Positions 45,673 through 55,374 are shown, numbered from the stretch's first letter. The stretch: 64,000 nt of DNA from Campylobacterales bacterium (GCA_024278835.1 JAJRSK010000033.1:99809-163808), one strand, 5' to 3'. The notes: generated from the letters alone by a model not told the origin. Program-made: numbers and translations.

Positions 45673-46590
45673 TTACTCTATAGAATTAACGATAAGTGCT
45701 TCGATATCTGTTTGTGCTTTATCCAATATCTCAATTAACTTTTTATCTTTAATTGCCAATGTTGAAACCCAGTTATGCACATTTGGGAAAATGATGGTAG
45801 TTTTACCATCACCTTTTTTATGATATATAACCATAGTACAAGGTGCAAACGCCCCTGCTTCTGGACGGGTAATCGATACATTGTAAATTACTTTTAACTT
45901 ACAAAGAGAATAAGCATCATAAAACTCAAAGTCTTCATTTTTTACTTCGTCTAAATCAACACCAAATTCATTAAAAGATGCCATCACAAAACCAATAGGT
46001 TTTAAGCCACCTTCGACAACCATTTCTAACTCTTCTTTATTGTCATCCGCTTCATCATCTTCCATCTCAAGCGTATATTCTGTATATAACTTTTTATCTG
46101 TCGCCAATGGCTCATAATCAAGTTTTTCTACTTCTGCATTTGGCAATGCTTTTAAAAATGCTTTTTTGGTCTCTTCTTCTAATTTCTTATAAAGGGCAGT
46201 ACTTTGACCTGTAATTTTACTCAATCCTTTAGCACTTAAGAAAGAGACATGTAAAAACTTATCACCTTTCTTTTTATAAATCGCTACTGAAAAAGGGACA
46301 AATATACCATTGCGAGGATGTTCTATCACAAGCTTTGGTGCTAACTCTTTATGATAAGCCGTTAAGAGATTGTAAATCTCATACGATGTTTCTTTAAACT
46401 GAATCTTAAATGGTCCATTCATGTCACGATTTTCTTGTACTGAAAATCCCGACTTTGTAAGTGAATCCTCTATGGTTTGCGTAGTAATCTTACCATCACT
46501 ATTGTCCATTTTATATACGATTAAATCCTCATTTGCTGATAGGCCCACAACTGATAGCATCACCATCATGATAACTTTAATTAATTTCAT
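45673..46590 (-). CDS. Exported protein with two DUF302-like repeats
   Basis: 305 residues with a signal peptide (MKLIKVIMMVMLSVVGLSA). Two halves are alike: residues about 60-120 (EHPRNGIFVPFSVAIYKKKGD) and about 215-285 (TRPEAGAFAPCTMVIYHKKGD). Each fits the DUF302 fold, with an acidic linker (EMEDDEADDNKEELEM) between them. DUF302 proteins are often found with periplasmic redox and sulfur genes; no biochemical function is known to me. Last gene of the cytochrome-thioredoxin, DsrE, DUF302 set. Confidence 0.75.
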   Translation of the reverse strand: MKLIKVIMMVMLSVVGLSANEDLIVYKMDNSDGKITTQTIEDSLTKSGFSVQENRDMNGPFKIQFKETSYEIYNLLTAYHKELAPKLVIEHPRNGIFVPFSVAIYKKKGDKFLHVSFLSAKGLSKITGQSTALYKKLEEETKKAFLKALPNAEVEKLDYEPLATDKKLYTEYTLEMEDDEADDNKEELEMVVEGGLKPIGFVMASFNEFGVDLDEVKNEDFEFYDAYSLCKLKVIYNVSITRPEAGAFAPCTMVIYHKKGDGKTTIIFPNVHNWVSTLAIKDKKLIEILDKAQTDIEALIVNSIE

Positions 46591-46615
46591 CTATTTTCCT
46601 TTTACATTTTATTTT

Positions 46616-47062
46616 TTATGGGCGGATATAGGTCCAACCACTTTTTTGACGCTCTATCAATTCAACGATACCAGCGGTCACCACTTCAACACCTTCAATT
46701 AACTCTTTTTTCTCCATCTTATAAGTTCTCATCGTATTCCCACACGCGATGAACTCCACATCATAAGTCATCAAAGATCGTACACGTCTTTGGATATCTT
46801 TATCAAAGAAATAAGACTTTTTAAGTACTGCCTTAATCCCTCTGGAATAACAAACTATCGCCACTTCACACTTATCCTGACCATAAAATTTAATCACATT
46901 ACTCGCAGATGAAAGGACATGAGAGATTTCATCTTCACGTTCAGAGGTGATAGGGAAAACAAATTGCCTTGGATTTTCTATCGTAGGAACGGGCTTGGCA
47001 AATTCCGTATCTGCAAAAACACTCACTAGCATGATAGAAAAAATCAAAAATAATTTTTTCAT
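46616..47062 (-). CDS. Exported DsrE-family protein
   Basis: 148 residues with a signal peptide (MKKLFLIFSIMLVSVFA). The mature part has the DsrE/YchN-type fold pattern: EVAIVCYSRGIKAVL, then VEFIACGNTMRTYKM, with Cys65, Cys71 and Cys107. Cys107 lies where the reactive Cys of this superfamily usually is. Export suggests a periplasmic sulfur-carrier or thiol role near the sox system. Overlaps the upstream gene by 4 bases. Confidence 0.8.
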   Translation of the reverse strand: MKKLFLIFSIMLVSVFADTEFAKPVPTIENPRQFVFPITSEREDEISHVLSSASNVIKFYGQDKCEVAIVCYSRGIKAVLKKSYFFDKDIQRRVRSLMTYDVEFIACGNTMRTYKMEKKELIEGVEVVTAGIVELIERQKSGWTYIRP

Positions 47063-47835
47063 TTTAAAACTCCTTTTTCTAAATTTTTCACTTCATTTAA
47101 TATCTCTAAAAAATCACTTTTATCCCAAGAGCCGGGCACAGTTTTCACTATCTCTGCATGCTTATCTATAAAAAAGTACGTAGGGGTCACTTTAGACTTA
47201 AGCCCCAATGGCAACATCTCTTTATAGACATCAATCTCTACAGAGATAAAATTTTTATCTAACATAGAAAGTACCTCTTTTTCAGAAAATACTTCTCTAT
47301 CCATCTTCTTACAAAAATGACAATGCTCACTCGTAGCCTTTATCATGATAAATTTATTTTCATTTTTGGCCTGTTTTAATGCCTTGTCAAAACCTACATA
47401 ATATGGCGAGTTTTTTTCTAAAGAAACTTTATCAAAATGATAGATATAAGTTGCCACTTCCTCCAAATTATCTTCAGATATCACACCCTCCAAAGAAGGC
47501 ATCGTTTCAAACACTTCGATGACTTCATCCATACAAACAGATTTTTGTTCATCAGGATGATACACATACTCTTTGACAAACTCCACAACTTCCATTTCAT
47601 GAATCTCCTGATCACCCTTAGGATCTCCAATCTTCTGTTTCAACCTAAAAGAGAGTTGATTAAGGGTAGGTCCTTTGAGATTGAGTTTTGTGTTATTGTA
47701 CTCTATAAAATTCTCTTTTAACTGTCCCATAGGGATAAATCCCGCATGGCACAATGCACACTTATTTTTATATATTGTCTCGCCATCAGCAAACAACAAC
47801 ATAGAAAAAAAAGCTATCATGATAGTATATTTCAC
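47059..47835 (-). CDS. Cytochrome c-thioredoxin fusion protein
   Basis: 258 residues. A signal peptide is followed by a class I-like cytochrome c with CALCH at 26-30 (possible Met ligand in TMPSLEG, about 112), then a thioredoxin domain (about 142-255) with CHFC at 172-175 and cis-Pro in VTPTYFF. The thioredoxin half resembles SoxW-type proteins, which reduce Sox components. The fusion suggests electrons pass between haem and dithiol. Two copies of TATCATGATA lie inside the gene (47341-47350 and 47815-47824, the latter in codons 3-7). Confidence 0.82.
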   Translation of the reverse strand: MKYTIMIAFFSMLLFADGETIYKNKCALCHAGFIPMGQLKENFIEYNNTKLNLKGPTLNQLSFRLKQKIGDPKGDQEIHEMEVVEFVKEYVYHPDEQKSVCMDEVIEVFETMPSLEGVISEDNLEEVATYIYHFDKVSLEKNSPYYVGFDKALKQAKNENKFIMIKATSEHCHFCKKMDREVFSEKEVLSMLDKNFISVEIDVYKEMLPLGLKSKVTPTYFFIDKHAEIVKTVPGSWDKSDFLEILNEVKNLEKGVLK

Positions 47836-47958
47836 ACTTCGTCCTTATAACATTTATGTGGGTAACTGACAATATAAACAACTTCTAAAGGAGGAGCTTT
47901 TTACTTATTAAGTACGCGGTTGCACACTATCAATCACCACAAACCCACAAAATAGTGG

Positions 47959-47986
47959 GTAGATGACAACACAAGTTGTCATCTAC
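47959..47986. terminator. Hairpin between the sox operon and the cytochrome-thioredoxin operon
   Basis: GTAGATGACAAC, loop ACAA, GTTGTCATCTAC: perfect 12-bp stem. On the reverse strand it is followed by a second small stem, CCCAC...GTGGG. It separates two co-directional gene sets, so the downstream set likely has its own promoter in 47836-47958. Confidence 0.5.
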
Positions 47987-48008
47987 TTACTATTTTTATA
48001 TGTAAGAA

Positions 48009-48021
48009 GGCTTCAAAAGCC
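48009..48021 (-). terminator. Terminator after the porin gene
   Basis: On the reverse strand GGCTT, TTG, AAGCC is followed by TTCTT. It starts 18 bases past the porin stop at 48039. Short stem, but correctly placed. Confidence 0.5.
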
Positions 48022-48038
48022 CTCCTAATCTATCTTGT

Positions 48039-49196
48039 CTAGAATTTATATTGGTATTGCACTAACCATGAATCTTCTGTATAGGCTTTTAATAAATCCG
48101 TCTTTTTATTGATTCCATCTGTATCTCCAGAAGCCACAACATAATTCACTTGAATTCTATGTGCATTTCTTTTTCGTTTTGAACTTCGATTCATCTTGCT
48201 ATCAAATGGCGCGATATAGTAATTAAACCCTAGGTAAGTGTTCCCAATATCAGTATCTGCGTTACCGTTTCTTGAAGCAGAACCTTGGATATGTTTTACC
48301 GCTAACTCTAATGTTGGTGTTGTATAGTATGTTCCAGTCAGAGCATAAGTATTGATATCCCAACCAGCTTCACCTTTAACATTTTCAGAACGATACATCT
48401 CAAATTTTACATTTGCTTCACCAAAGTGAGAATCAACACCAAAGTTCAGTGACTTATAATCCTCTGTACCCGTTCCACCTGCATCTTGAGAGATGGCATA
48501 TGAAAGTTCTGTATGTAACATTTCACCAGCATCATACATCACTCTACCCGCATAAGAGTTTGCATCACCTACTGTCGCACCCGTAATAGCGGCACTTCTT
48601 GCTGCTTGGTTGGCTATCATGATATCATAACCAAAACCATCCCATGGTCTCTCATGTCCCATTTCAAGACCATTTACTTTTTGACCTGACTTTCCACCTA
48701 TTGCACGACCTGAAAGCATAAGACCCATATTTCTTTCCATGGCTAAAGCTTTATCAAATCCTCTCTCAACCACATCAAGGTTCCAACCTGGAATCGTAAA
48801 TCCCATACCATGAGGCATTTTGATAGCACCTAGTTTAACGGCTAAAGTATTATCTACAAAATAAGTTACAAAAGCATCTTTTACCATTTGAGGTACACCA
48901 ATATCTTTTGCTTTATCATGTGGCTTATTGAAATCTAAAAATAGTTTTCCTCTTAAAGGACCAGCGATATATTTAAATCCCATACGAACTCTCTGTGCAC
49001 CAAACTTTACAGAAGCATCTTGACTATCTTTAATTTGCCCATCTCCACCTCTAGCTTCTAATTGTGAAAATCCAAAAATAACCATTTTCGTATTTACATC
49101 ACCTATCTTCTTTTTAAGTGTATATCCTGCTTGTGCTTGTGTTGTTAAGAGTAGTGCCGAAGCTGCTACCATTGCAATTTTTGTAATTTTTTTCAT
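48039..49196 (-). CDS. Outer-membrane porin at the end of the sox operon
   Basis: 385 residues with a signal peptide ending TTQAQA. Alternating strands such as KMVIFGFSQLEARGG, PLRGKLFLDFNKPH and LAVKLGAIKMPHG, and a terminal aromatic (YQYKF), fit a 16-strand-type phosphate-selective-porin-like barrel. It follows soxB by 23 bases. I infer uptake of thiosulfate or related anions, but the ligand is not visible in the sequence. Confidence 0.75.
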   Translation of the reverse strand: MKKITKIAMVAASALLLTTQAQAGYTLKKKIGDVNTKMVIFGFSQLEARGGDGQIKDSQDASVKFGAQRVRMGFKYIAGPLRGKLFLDFNKPHDKAKDIGVPQMVKDAFVTYFVDNTLAVKLGAIKMPHGMGFTIPGWNLDVVERGFDKALAMERNMGLMLSGRAIGGKSGQKVNGLEMGHERPWDGFGYDIMIANQAARSAAITGATVGDANSYAGRVMYDAGEMLHTELSYAISQDAGGTGTEDYKSLNFGVDSHFGEANVKFEMYRSENVKGEAGWDINTYALTGTYYTTPTLELAVKHIQGSASRNGNADTDIGNTYLGFNYYIAPFDSKMNRSSKRKRNAHRIQVNYVVASGDTDGINKKTDLLKAYTEDSWLVQYQYKF

Positions 49197-49219
49197 TTTT
49201 TATTCCTCCTCAAGAATAT

Positions 49220-50995
49220 TTAACAGGTTGCACCCTTTTTAGGGCAACCACAACTATAATCTAAAATCTTTACATTTGATTCTAAACTAATATCTACAAC
49301 TTTTTTCTCACGAATATAATCAGAAACAACTTCATAAACCGCTCTAATCTTCTTTTCATCTAAATTTTCACCTGCATTTTGCAAGTTTCCACCCCACGAA
49401 GAGACTTTATAGATTTTCTTTAAGTCGATTGGCTTACCCCCAATCATCAATTCAGAGATACGTTTTCCAGATTTTTCACCTACTTTGATACTATAAGTTG
49501 CACCTGTTAGTCGGCTCATATCACCACCTTGTTGATACAGTGGATTTTCATTGAAAACATTATCCGCGATATCTTCTAAAAGCTTGGCTATCAACTCACC
49601 CTTTAGTTCAAAAGTATAGACCTCAGGATAGGTAATCGCTGTCATTTCATACACATTATCTTTTAGTATCTTATCACCAGGAAGAAGAGAAGTTCCCCAT
49701 CTATAACCTGGAGTAAAGACGATATCACTCTTCATCTCTGCCTGAATAGCTTCACCGATAAGCGCGTCAAATGTTGAGTAAAAAGTATCTCTTTTATATA
49801 AAGTTCCTTTTGTTGTACCCAAGACTTCATTTAACTCTTTATCAAATGGTTTGTACCACTTAGCGATCAACGCGTCACCTGCCGGATCAGCTGGGATGAT
49901 GTTGGAAGCAACTGGCATAAGTTTGAAACTATAATCCACCACTTTTTTATCTTTTATCTCCAAGTCTAAGCGAGAGATAAACTTACCATGACTACCCGCT
50001 ATCAAAATCACCGTATTATTTACAATGATAGGTTTTGGTGAAGGATCATGGGTATGCCCACTCAAGATAAAGTCAACACCTTTTATTTTCTTCGCCAACT
50101 CTTGATCGACTGAGAAACCATCATGCGAAAGCACTACAATGGCATCCACTTTTTTCTCATCTCTTAACTCGTTGATGAACTCTTGAAGTGTCTCATGTCG
50201 CAATCCAAAACTCCAACCCTCAGTAAACTTTTTAGGATTCGCCGTAGAGGTAAAAGGAAATGATTGACCAATGATTCCTATCTTCGCTCCACCAATCTCT
50301 TTGATAGTATAAGGAGGGAAAACCAACTCTTCAAAATCATCTGAGAAAGGGTCATCATCGATAACATTTTGTGAGATAAACTCACCCTTTAACATCCCGA
50401 TAAGCTCTTTCACACGTTCTTTACCATAGGTAAATTCCCAGTGTCCCACCATCACATCAACACCTAGATAATTCTGTGCATCTACGATAGCTTCACCTCT
50501 GGTTTTGAGTGCCACAGCCGTTCCTTGCCATGTATCTCCAGAGTCAAGTAAAAGAACATTCTTTTCACCTCTCTCTTTTTTCACATGGTCAATCATCGTT
50601 TTCATATGAGAGATACCACCCATCTTTCCAAACTTTTTAGCCAACGTTTCAAAGTTCACACAAGTATCAAAGTATTGATCAACCGTATCAGGGGTGATAT
50701 CATAAAACTTTTCAAAAGTATCACCACAGATAAATCCTGGTGTTCCTACTAAGTTTGGCGCAGAGATAAGCGTAGAAGGTTCTCTCCAGTATAAAGGCTT
50801 GATATGTGCGTGCATATCACAGATATGTAGTATCGTCGCCTTGCCCTTTGGCTCAATCGCCATGATGTCTTTAAAGGACATATTGGCTAATTTTTTATTT
50901 ATTTTATCACTAGCCATGAGGTTATTTGCACCAACAAAGCTAAAAAGCCCCATCGCTGCTGAAATTTGTAAAAAATCTCTTCTATTAATATCCAT
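49220..50995 (-). CDS. soxB: SoxB, thiosulfohydrolase
   Basis: Dimanganese enzyme releasing sulfate from the SoxYZ-bound sulfane-sulfonate. A Tat signal (NRRDFLQ) is at residues 4-10. Metal motifs are ICDMHAHIKP, LLDSGDTWQG, SHDGFSVD and LSGHTHDP. 591 residues, normal. A Cys-rich end (YSCGCPKKGATC) is present. 10 bases downstream of soxA. Confidence 0.94.
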   Translation of the reverse strand: MDINRRDFLQISAAMGLFSFVGANNLMASDKINKKLANMSFKDIMAIEPKGKATILHICDMHAHIKPLYWREPSTLISAPNLVGTPGFICGDTFEKFYDITPDTVDQYFDTCVNFETLAKKFGKMGGISHMKTMIDHVKKERGEKNVLLLDSGDTWQGTAVALKTRGEAIVDAQNYLGVDVMVGHWEFTYGKERVKELIGMLKGEFISQNVIDDDPFSDDFEELVFPPYTIKEIGGAKIGIIGQSFPFTSTANPKKFTEGWSFGLRHETLQEFINELRDEKKVDAIVVLSHDGFSVDQELAKKIKGVDFILSGHTHDPSPKPIIVNNTVILIAGSHGKFISRLDLEIKDKKVVDYSFKLMPVASNIIPADPAGDALIAKWYKPFDKELNEVLGTTKGTLYKRDTFYSTFDALIGEAIQAEMKSDIVFTPGYRWGTSLLPGDKILKDNVYEMTAITYPEVYTFELKGELIAKLLEDIADNVFNENPLYQQGGDMSRLTGATYSIKVGEKSGKRISELMIGGKPIDLKKIYKVSSWGGNLQNAGENLDEKKIRAVYEVVSDYIREKKVVDISLESNVKILDYSCGCPKKGATC

Positions 50996-51005
50996 TGATT
51001 GCCCC

Positions 51006-51767
51006 TTATCTTTTCAGACCAGGAATAGCAATCTCTTTATCTTTTGCCATATTGGTCACATATACTTCTAGGGCTACCATCTCTTTAGAACCGATAGGAA
51101 TCACCGCTTGAAGTGCATTTTTCATACACCCCTGAAATCGTCTTTGAAGCGAGCGTAAAGAAGACTTTGTCATGCGATATGCTGGCCATGTTGCTGCTGC
51201 CTTGACATTGCCAAGATTTGGCAAGACTTGTGTTCTCAACATCATACCAACAGTCGCTTTTGAATGACAAGAGAGACAAGCAAGTCCTCTACCACCCCTA
51301 GGATTATTATATGTCTTAGAACCTAGTGCATAGGCAGCTTTGATGTGTTCATCTGCTTCAACATCTATATTTATCTTCTCATCATTGGCTAAAGATTTTA
51401 CATACCCAAGCATAGCAAACATATCAGCACTTTTTAATTTAAAAGGTTTTTCACCTTTTTTTGTCACTATATCTTGCATCACTTGGTCAAGTCCTACAAC
51501 CATGTCTAGATTTTTCACATATCTTGGAAAACCAGCGATATATTTTGGCAACGCCTCTTCACTTACACCTAAGTACTTTGCTAACGCTTCTTCACCAATT
51601 TTTTCATCAAATACTTCACCACCATCAGCAATAAAGATATCAGCAGGGTTGTTTTCCAACATCTCTGCGTACATTGCTTTATCTGCTTCACTCATCGTAA
51701 ACTGCGTACTCTCTGCTCCAATCAATAAAGTGAGAGAAAGTGCTGTTATTAACGCTATCTTTTTCAT
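51006..51767 (-). CDS. soxA: SoxA, monohaem cytochrome subunit of SoxAX
   Basis: 253 residues with a signal peptide. One CxxCH, CLSCH at 164-168, is visible, and Cys214 in FQGCMKNAL is the expected active-site ligand that carries the thiosulfate adduct. The N-terminal haem site of dihaem SoxA proteins is missing. With SoxX it oxidatively joins thiosulfate to SoxYZ. Lies between soxZ and soxB. Confidence 0.92.
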   Translation of the reverse strand: MKKIALITALSLTLLIGAESTQFTMSEADKAMYAEMLENNPADIFIADGGEVFDEKIGEEALAKYLGVSEEALPKYIAGFPRYVKNLDMVVGLDQVMQDIVTKKGEKPFKLKSADMFAMLGYVKSLANDEKINIDVEADEHIKAAYALGSKTYNNPRGGRGLACLSCHSKATVGMMLRTQVLPNLGNVKAAATWPAYRMTKSSLRSLQRRFQGCMKNALQAVIPIGSKEMVALEVYVTNMAKDKEIAIPGLKR

Positions 51768-51776
51768 CTTTAGCCC

Positions 51777-52106
51777 TTATGCTTTAGGTTTGATTTTTTT
51801 AGTTTTTTCTCCACTTTCACCCGTGTTGTCTTTAAACTTCACTTTTACCACACCCTTTTCTGTCACTTTCATTTTGACTGAAAAATAGGGATTTGTTGAA
51901 ACTGTTTCCCATACAATCATCTTTGTAAATGATTTATCATTGAAGAAAAATTCTACTTCAGAGATATACTTCGCAGGAATCACTTTTCCCGTTTTTTTAT
52001 CTTTTTTCATACCTGTATCCATCGGATGAATCGCGATGAAATCTACTTTTACAGTATCGCCTACTTTATACTTTTTTGGTTTTACTTTTACGAGTGCTTT
52101 TCCCAT
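51777..52106 (-). CDS. soxZ: SoxZ, sulfur-carrier partner
   Basis: 109 residues, no signal peptide (exported with SoxY). VKVDFIAIHPMDTGMKKD and YISEVEFFFNDK are the SoxZ immunoglobulin-like fold segments. Begins 62 bases after soxY, an unusually long gap in this operon, which holds a TATCATGATA copy. AAGGAAAA is upstream of the ATG. Confidence 0.93.
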   Translation of the reverse strand: MGKALVKVKPKKYKVGDTVKVDFIAIHPMDTGMKKDKKTGKVIPAKYISEVEFFFNDKSFTKMIVWETVSTNPYFSVKMKVTEKGVVKVKFKDNTGESGEKTKKIKPKA

Positions 52107-52149
52107 GTTGTTTTCCTTTTAATTACAATTATTTTCTATTTTTAACGCG

Positions 52150-52159
52150 TATCATGATA
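52150..52159. repeat. TATCATGATA copy in the soxY-soxZ gap
   Basis: Exact motif about 10 bases past the soxY stop and about 45 bases before soxZ. It could form a weak mRNA stem between the two cistrons. Confidence 0.5.
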
Positions 52160-52168
52160 GGCAGACTA

Positions 52169-52630
52169 TCAACCACATCCACCGATAGTGACTTTAACTG
52201 GCTTTTGAACTTTGATGAATTCACCATTGCTAAGTCCTACCAACGCCATCACATCTTGACTCGTTCCTAGTTTAATTCTTGTAGCAAAATATCCTTTATC
52301 ATTTAACGGTGTCAACATGACATCAGCACATCTAACATTGGTATTTTTAGTGGCAATGACATGGATAGATTTTACATAGTTTGCCGCATCCATAGGATGG
52401 TCAACTTCAATTTTCACAGGCACAACAGCACCATTTTCTGCAATTTCTGGTACAGTTAATTTAATCTTAGTCGAATCTTTAACGCCTGTACCTTTGGTGA
52501 TAGCATCCATCGCTGATTTTAAATCCAAAGTATTTGGACTTGTTGCTTTTGCACTTAGTGTCATAGGTGTAGTCACAACTGCTAAAGGAGCTGTTGCTGC
52601 TAAACCCTTTAAAAAACTTCTTCTTTTCAT
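52169..52630 (-). CDS. soxY: SoxY, covalent sulfur carrier
   Basis: 153 residues. A Tat signal (MKRRSFLKGLAA) precedes the SoxY fold. The C-terminus ends GGCG, the swinging arm whose Cys carries the pathway intermediates. The usual final Gly is absent, leaving one Gly after the Cys. The partner SoxZ is next downstream. Confidence 0.93.
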   Translation of the reverse strand: MKRRSFLKGLAATAPLAVVTTPMTLSAKATSPNTLDLKSAMDAITKGTGVKDSTKIKLTVPEIAENGAVVPVKIEVDHPMDAANYVKSIHVIATKNTNVRCADVMLTPLNDKGYFATRIKLGTSQDVMALVGLSNGEFIKVQKPVKVTIGGCG

Positions 52631-52649
52631 ATTATTTCCTTAAAATTTA

Positions 52650-53213
52650 TTATTTTTTTTCACTAACGACATAAGACGCTATCGCACATACTTCTTCTGG
52701 TGTAAATAGACCCGTCGTGAGATTGATTGTCATTCTTGAGTCTTTATCGTGAATTCTTGAATCAGCAATTTGTTGATATACATATTGTACATTTCGCGCT
52801 TTTGTATCTATAAAATGCTTCTTATAATTATGTAAATCTGGACCAATATTTCCAGCACCTACTGCACCTTCTATATTGTGACAGGCAACACAGTTCCCAT
52901 ATTGTTTGGCTGGAATTTTATCCCCTGGTTTATAGGTTTTTCCAGGTTTCATCTGTGTTTTAGAGAGTCCAACAGGTGGTTTCTTTTTTGCTTTTTTACC
53001 ATTAAGATTGTGAAAGATATACTCTCCTATGGCAATCACCTTTTTATCACTGCTGATACAGTTGGCTGGCATTGTGTATTCTTTTGCAGGTTTTAGCTTA
53101 TCTTTTGCTAAGATTTTCAGAGCATCTGGTTGCTCTACGCCCGCTTGTAAGAGTGTGAGAGACACTGTCACACTTATAGCTGACACCATCAATACACTTT
53201 TTAAAAACTTCAT
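52650..53213 (-). CDS. soxX: SoxX, cytochrome c subunit
   Basis: 187 residues with a signal peptide (ISVTVSLTLLQAG). Haem site CVACH is at 108-112, followed by NIGPDLHNY. A Lys-rich insertion lies at about residues 70-90. First gene of soxXYZAB. A possible -10 (TATAAT on the reverse strand at 53278-53283) lies about 65 bases upstream. Confidence 0.92.
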   Translation of the reverse strand: MKFLKSVLMVSAISVTVSLTLLQAGVEQPDALKILAKDKLKPAKEYTMPANCISSDKKVIAIGEYIFHNLNGKKAKKKPPVGLSKTQMKPGKTYKPGDKIPAKQYGNCVACHNIEGAVGAGNIGPDLHNYKKHFIDTKARNVQYVYQQIADSRIHDKDSRMTINLTTGLFTPEEVCAIASYVVSEKK

Positions 53214-53333
53214 ATATTCTCCTTTTTTATAAACGATGCCAGAAGTATAGTAAAAGAAGTGTAAATTTTATGTAAACATTATAAGATAATCTAATTTTTA
53301 ATTATTTATAAGAGATAAGTAATATTTATTATG

Positions 53334-53354
53334 ACTAGGGAGGAGTTCCCTAGT
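53334..53354 (-). terminator. Hairpin terminator after the MCP gene
   Basis: ACTAGGG at 53334-53340, loop of 7, CCCTAGT at 53348-53354. It starts one base after the MCP stop. The downstream tail is AT-rich rather than a clean U-run, so termination may be incomplete before the sox promoter region. Confidence 0.5.
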
Positions 53355-53355
53355 T

Positions 53356-55314
53356 TTAAGTTCTAAAGTGTGCTAATTTTTCATTGAGTATAGTGGTTGA
53401 GTCTGTTAATGTTTTTAAAGTTTTATCCATTTTATTGACTTCAGTGACATTTTCCTCACCATGTTGATGGATTGTAGCAATTCTCTCCAACATCTCTTCA
53501 ACCTTGGTTGATACTTCCGTAGAAGAGTTAGATGTCTCTTCTACGGCTACCGTGGTCTCATCTATCTTTTCATAAGATTCCGTCATAAATGACTCTGCTT
53601 TGGCAGAGAGTGCAATCAACTCTTGGGTATTTTCAGAATTTCTATTCATCTCTTCACTTGCATCGATGATAGATTGTACGATGACAGAGATAGTAGCATT
53701 TATCTCTGCTAAAGACTTTTGTGTGCGTTCGGCTAGCTGTCTCACTTCATCCGCCACCACGGCAAATCCTCTTCCATGCTCCCCTGCTCTTGCTGCTTCG
53801 ATGGCAGCATTAAGTGCCAGCAAATTGGTTTGATCTGCGATATCAGAGATAACAGACAACACCCCTTTGACTTGATTTGCCTCAGCGGTTAATTGTGTCA
53901 GCTTTTCTGAAAGTTCTAACTCTTTTGAGGAATTTTCTTCTACCTTAGATGTCAAGCCAAACAATATCTCTTTCGTCTGATTTAAATTCTCTTTGGTCTC
54001 TAAGATAGTAGACTGAGCCCGCCCTGAGATTTCAAGTGAAGTAGCAAGTGTATCATGGATATCATGACCACTTTCATTCAAGTTTTCGATGATTTTAGCA
54101 CTATCAGAGACACGATGCATAATCTCTTTTGAAATCGTTGAAAACTCCTTGGTAATATCACTATTTTTAGCCCCCGTCTCTTTTGCGTCTGAAATAGTAT
54201 GCTGTATCCTCTCTATAAAAGCATTGATCCAAGAGTTGGTATCAGCGATCTCATCTCCAGAAGAGACATCTAACCTTTTTGTCAAGTCTGCATCACCAGA
54301 AGCCAAATCTTTTGTCGTAGAGATAAGCTTAGAAAGTGGTTTCTTCACTGTCATCATGATAATGGCTGTCAACATAAAAAGCACCAATATATCAGTCAGT
54401 ATAGTAAAGAAAAGTTGCGTATTGGTTGTCTTTTCAGCTTGGGCGATGATACCCTGCACAAGTTTGAGACTTTTACCTACCACTATATAACCAATCGTGG
54501 TATCTTTAAAATCTTTTAGTGGGACTTTGGTAATAAAATAATTCTCAAGTAAATTGTGCCCTGAAAAATCTAAACTACCTTCAGATTGCATATCTTTTAA
54601 TAACACTTCATTGACAGTTTTAAGATTTTGGGCTACAACATAGTTACCTACTCGTGGATTTGCATTTAGCTTTTTTGCGATTGAGAGGTACTTTTGGTCT
54701 AAAAGCACCAACACATCTCCCTCTACTATCCGTTTAATCTCTGAGATATTGGAAGAGAACCCCATCATAAACTCCACAGAACCTAGATAGTTTTTGTTTT
54801 CATCAAAGATAGGTGCTAATCCTCTAAACGTTGGTCCTGCTTTTCCAAGTTCTACTGCGACTAAAGGTTTTTTCGTTTTGATGACTTCGTTGATGGTGTG
54901 TCTAAAAGAACTTAAATCATCTCCATTTTTCTCTGGCTTCCAAACGCGTAAAAAACTTTTTGCTTCTGGTGTATGTAGGTGAATTTTGATATTTTTAAAT
55001 CGTGTGTTTTCTTTGTAAGCGTTGATAAGCTCTCGACCTGTCTTTAGGGCTAGTGCCTTATCCCTTGTTTTCAAGGCTGCAATAAAGTCTTTATTTTGTG
55101 CTAGACCTAAGACATTGGTCATAGCAATTGTTTTTTTCACTAAAAGTGACTTTTCCGTAAAAACAGTCAAGGATTTTGCCTCACTTTCATAGACATTTTT
55201 TTCCATCTCTTCTTGCCCTGAGAGTGAAACAAAATAGATAGTCAGGATACTCACAACCAATGAAAGCATCAGAGGGATATGAATCTTTGTAGAAATTGAC
55301 TTGACGTTAAACAT
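53356..55314 (-). CDS. Methyl-accepting chemotaxis protein with Cache-type sensor
   Basis: 652 residues. A membrane segment at about 11-29 is followed by a periplasmic Cache-like domain (30-300, with [20 protein letters not shown] and [20 protein letters not shown]) and a second membrane segment near 305-325. HAMP follows, and then the signalling tip [21 protein letters not shown] with [16 protein letters not shown]. The sensor resembles that of the stand-alone protein at 57172-58281. Lies directly upstream of the sox operon on the same strand, so a sulfur-related ligand is possible but unproven. Confidence 0.93.
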   Translation of the reverse strand: MFNVKSISTKIHIPLMLSLVVSILTIYFVSLSGQEEMEKNVYESEAKSLTVFTEKSLLVKKTIAMTNVLGLAQNKDFIAALKTRDKALALKTGRELINAYKENTRFKNIKIHLHTPEAKSFLRVWKPEKNGDDLSSFRHTINEVIKTKKPLVAVELGKAGPTFRGLAPIFDENKNYLGSVEFMMGFSSNISEIKRIVEGDVLVLLDQKYLSIAKKLNANPRVGNYVVAQNLKTVNEVLLKDMQSEGSLDFSGHNLLENYFITKVPLKDFKDTTIGYIVVGKSLKLVQGIIAQAEKTTNTQLFFTILTDILVLFMLTAIIMMTVKKPLSKLISTTKDLASGDADLTKRLDVSSGDEIADTNSWINAFIERIQHTISDAKETGAKNSDITKEFSTISKEIMHRVSDSAKIIENLNESGHDIHDTLATSLEISGRAQSTILETKENLNQTKEILFGLTSKVEENSSKELELSEKLTQLTAEANQVKGVLSVISDIADQTNLLALNAAIEAARAGEHGRGFAVVADEVRQLAERTQKSLAEINATISVIVQSIIDASEEMNRNSENTQELIALSAKAESFMTESYEKIDETTVAVEETSNSSTEVSTKVEEMLERIATIHQHGEENVTEVNKMDKTLKTLTDSTTILNEKLAHFRT

Positions 55315-55328
55315 GTTACATACCTTTT

Positions 55329-55354
55329 ATATTATGAATTCTTAAACATAATAT
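55329..55354. repeat. AT-rich inverted repeat upstream of the MCP gene
   Basis: ATATTATG at 55329-55336 and CATAATAT at 55347-55354 with a 10-base spacer, 15 bases before the MCP start. Could be an operator or a weak terminator for the kinase gene upstream. Confidence 0.35.
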
Positions 55355-55374
55355 CGGCAAGTGACGAAAAAAGT

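Noticed and set aside
51340..51888. 182-codon forward open frame antisense to soxA and soxZ
   Set aside because: Low-complexity Ser/Ile/Phe composition produced by the opposite strand of conserved genes.
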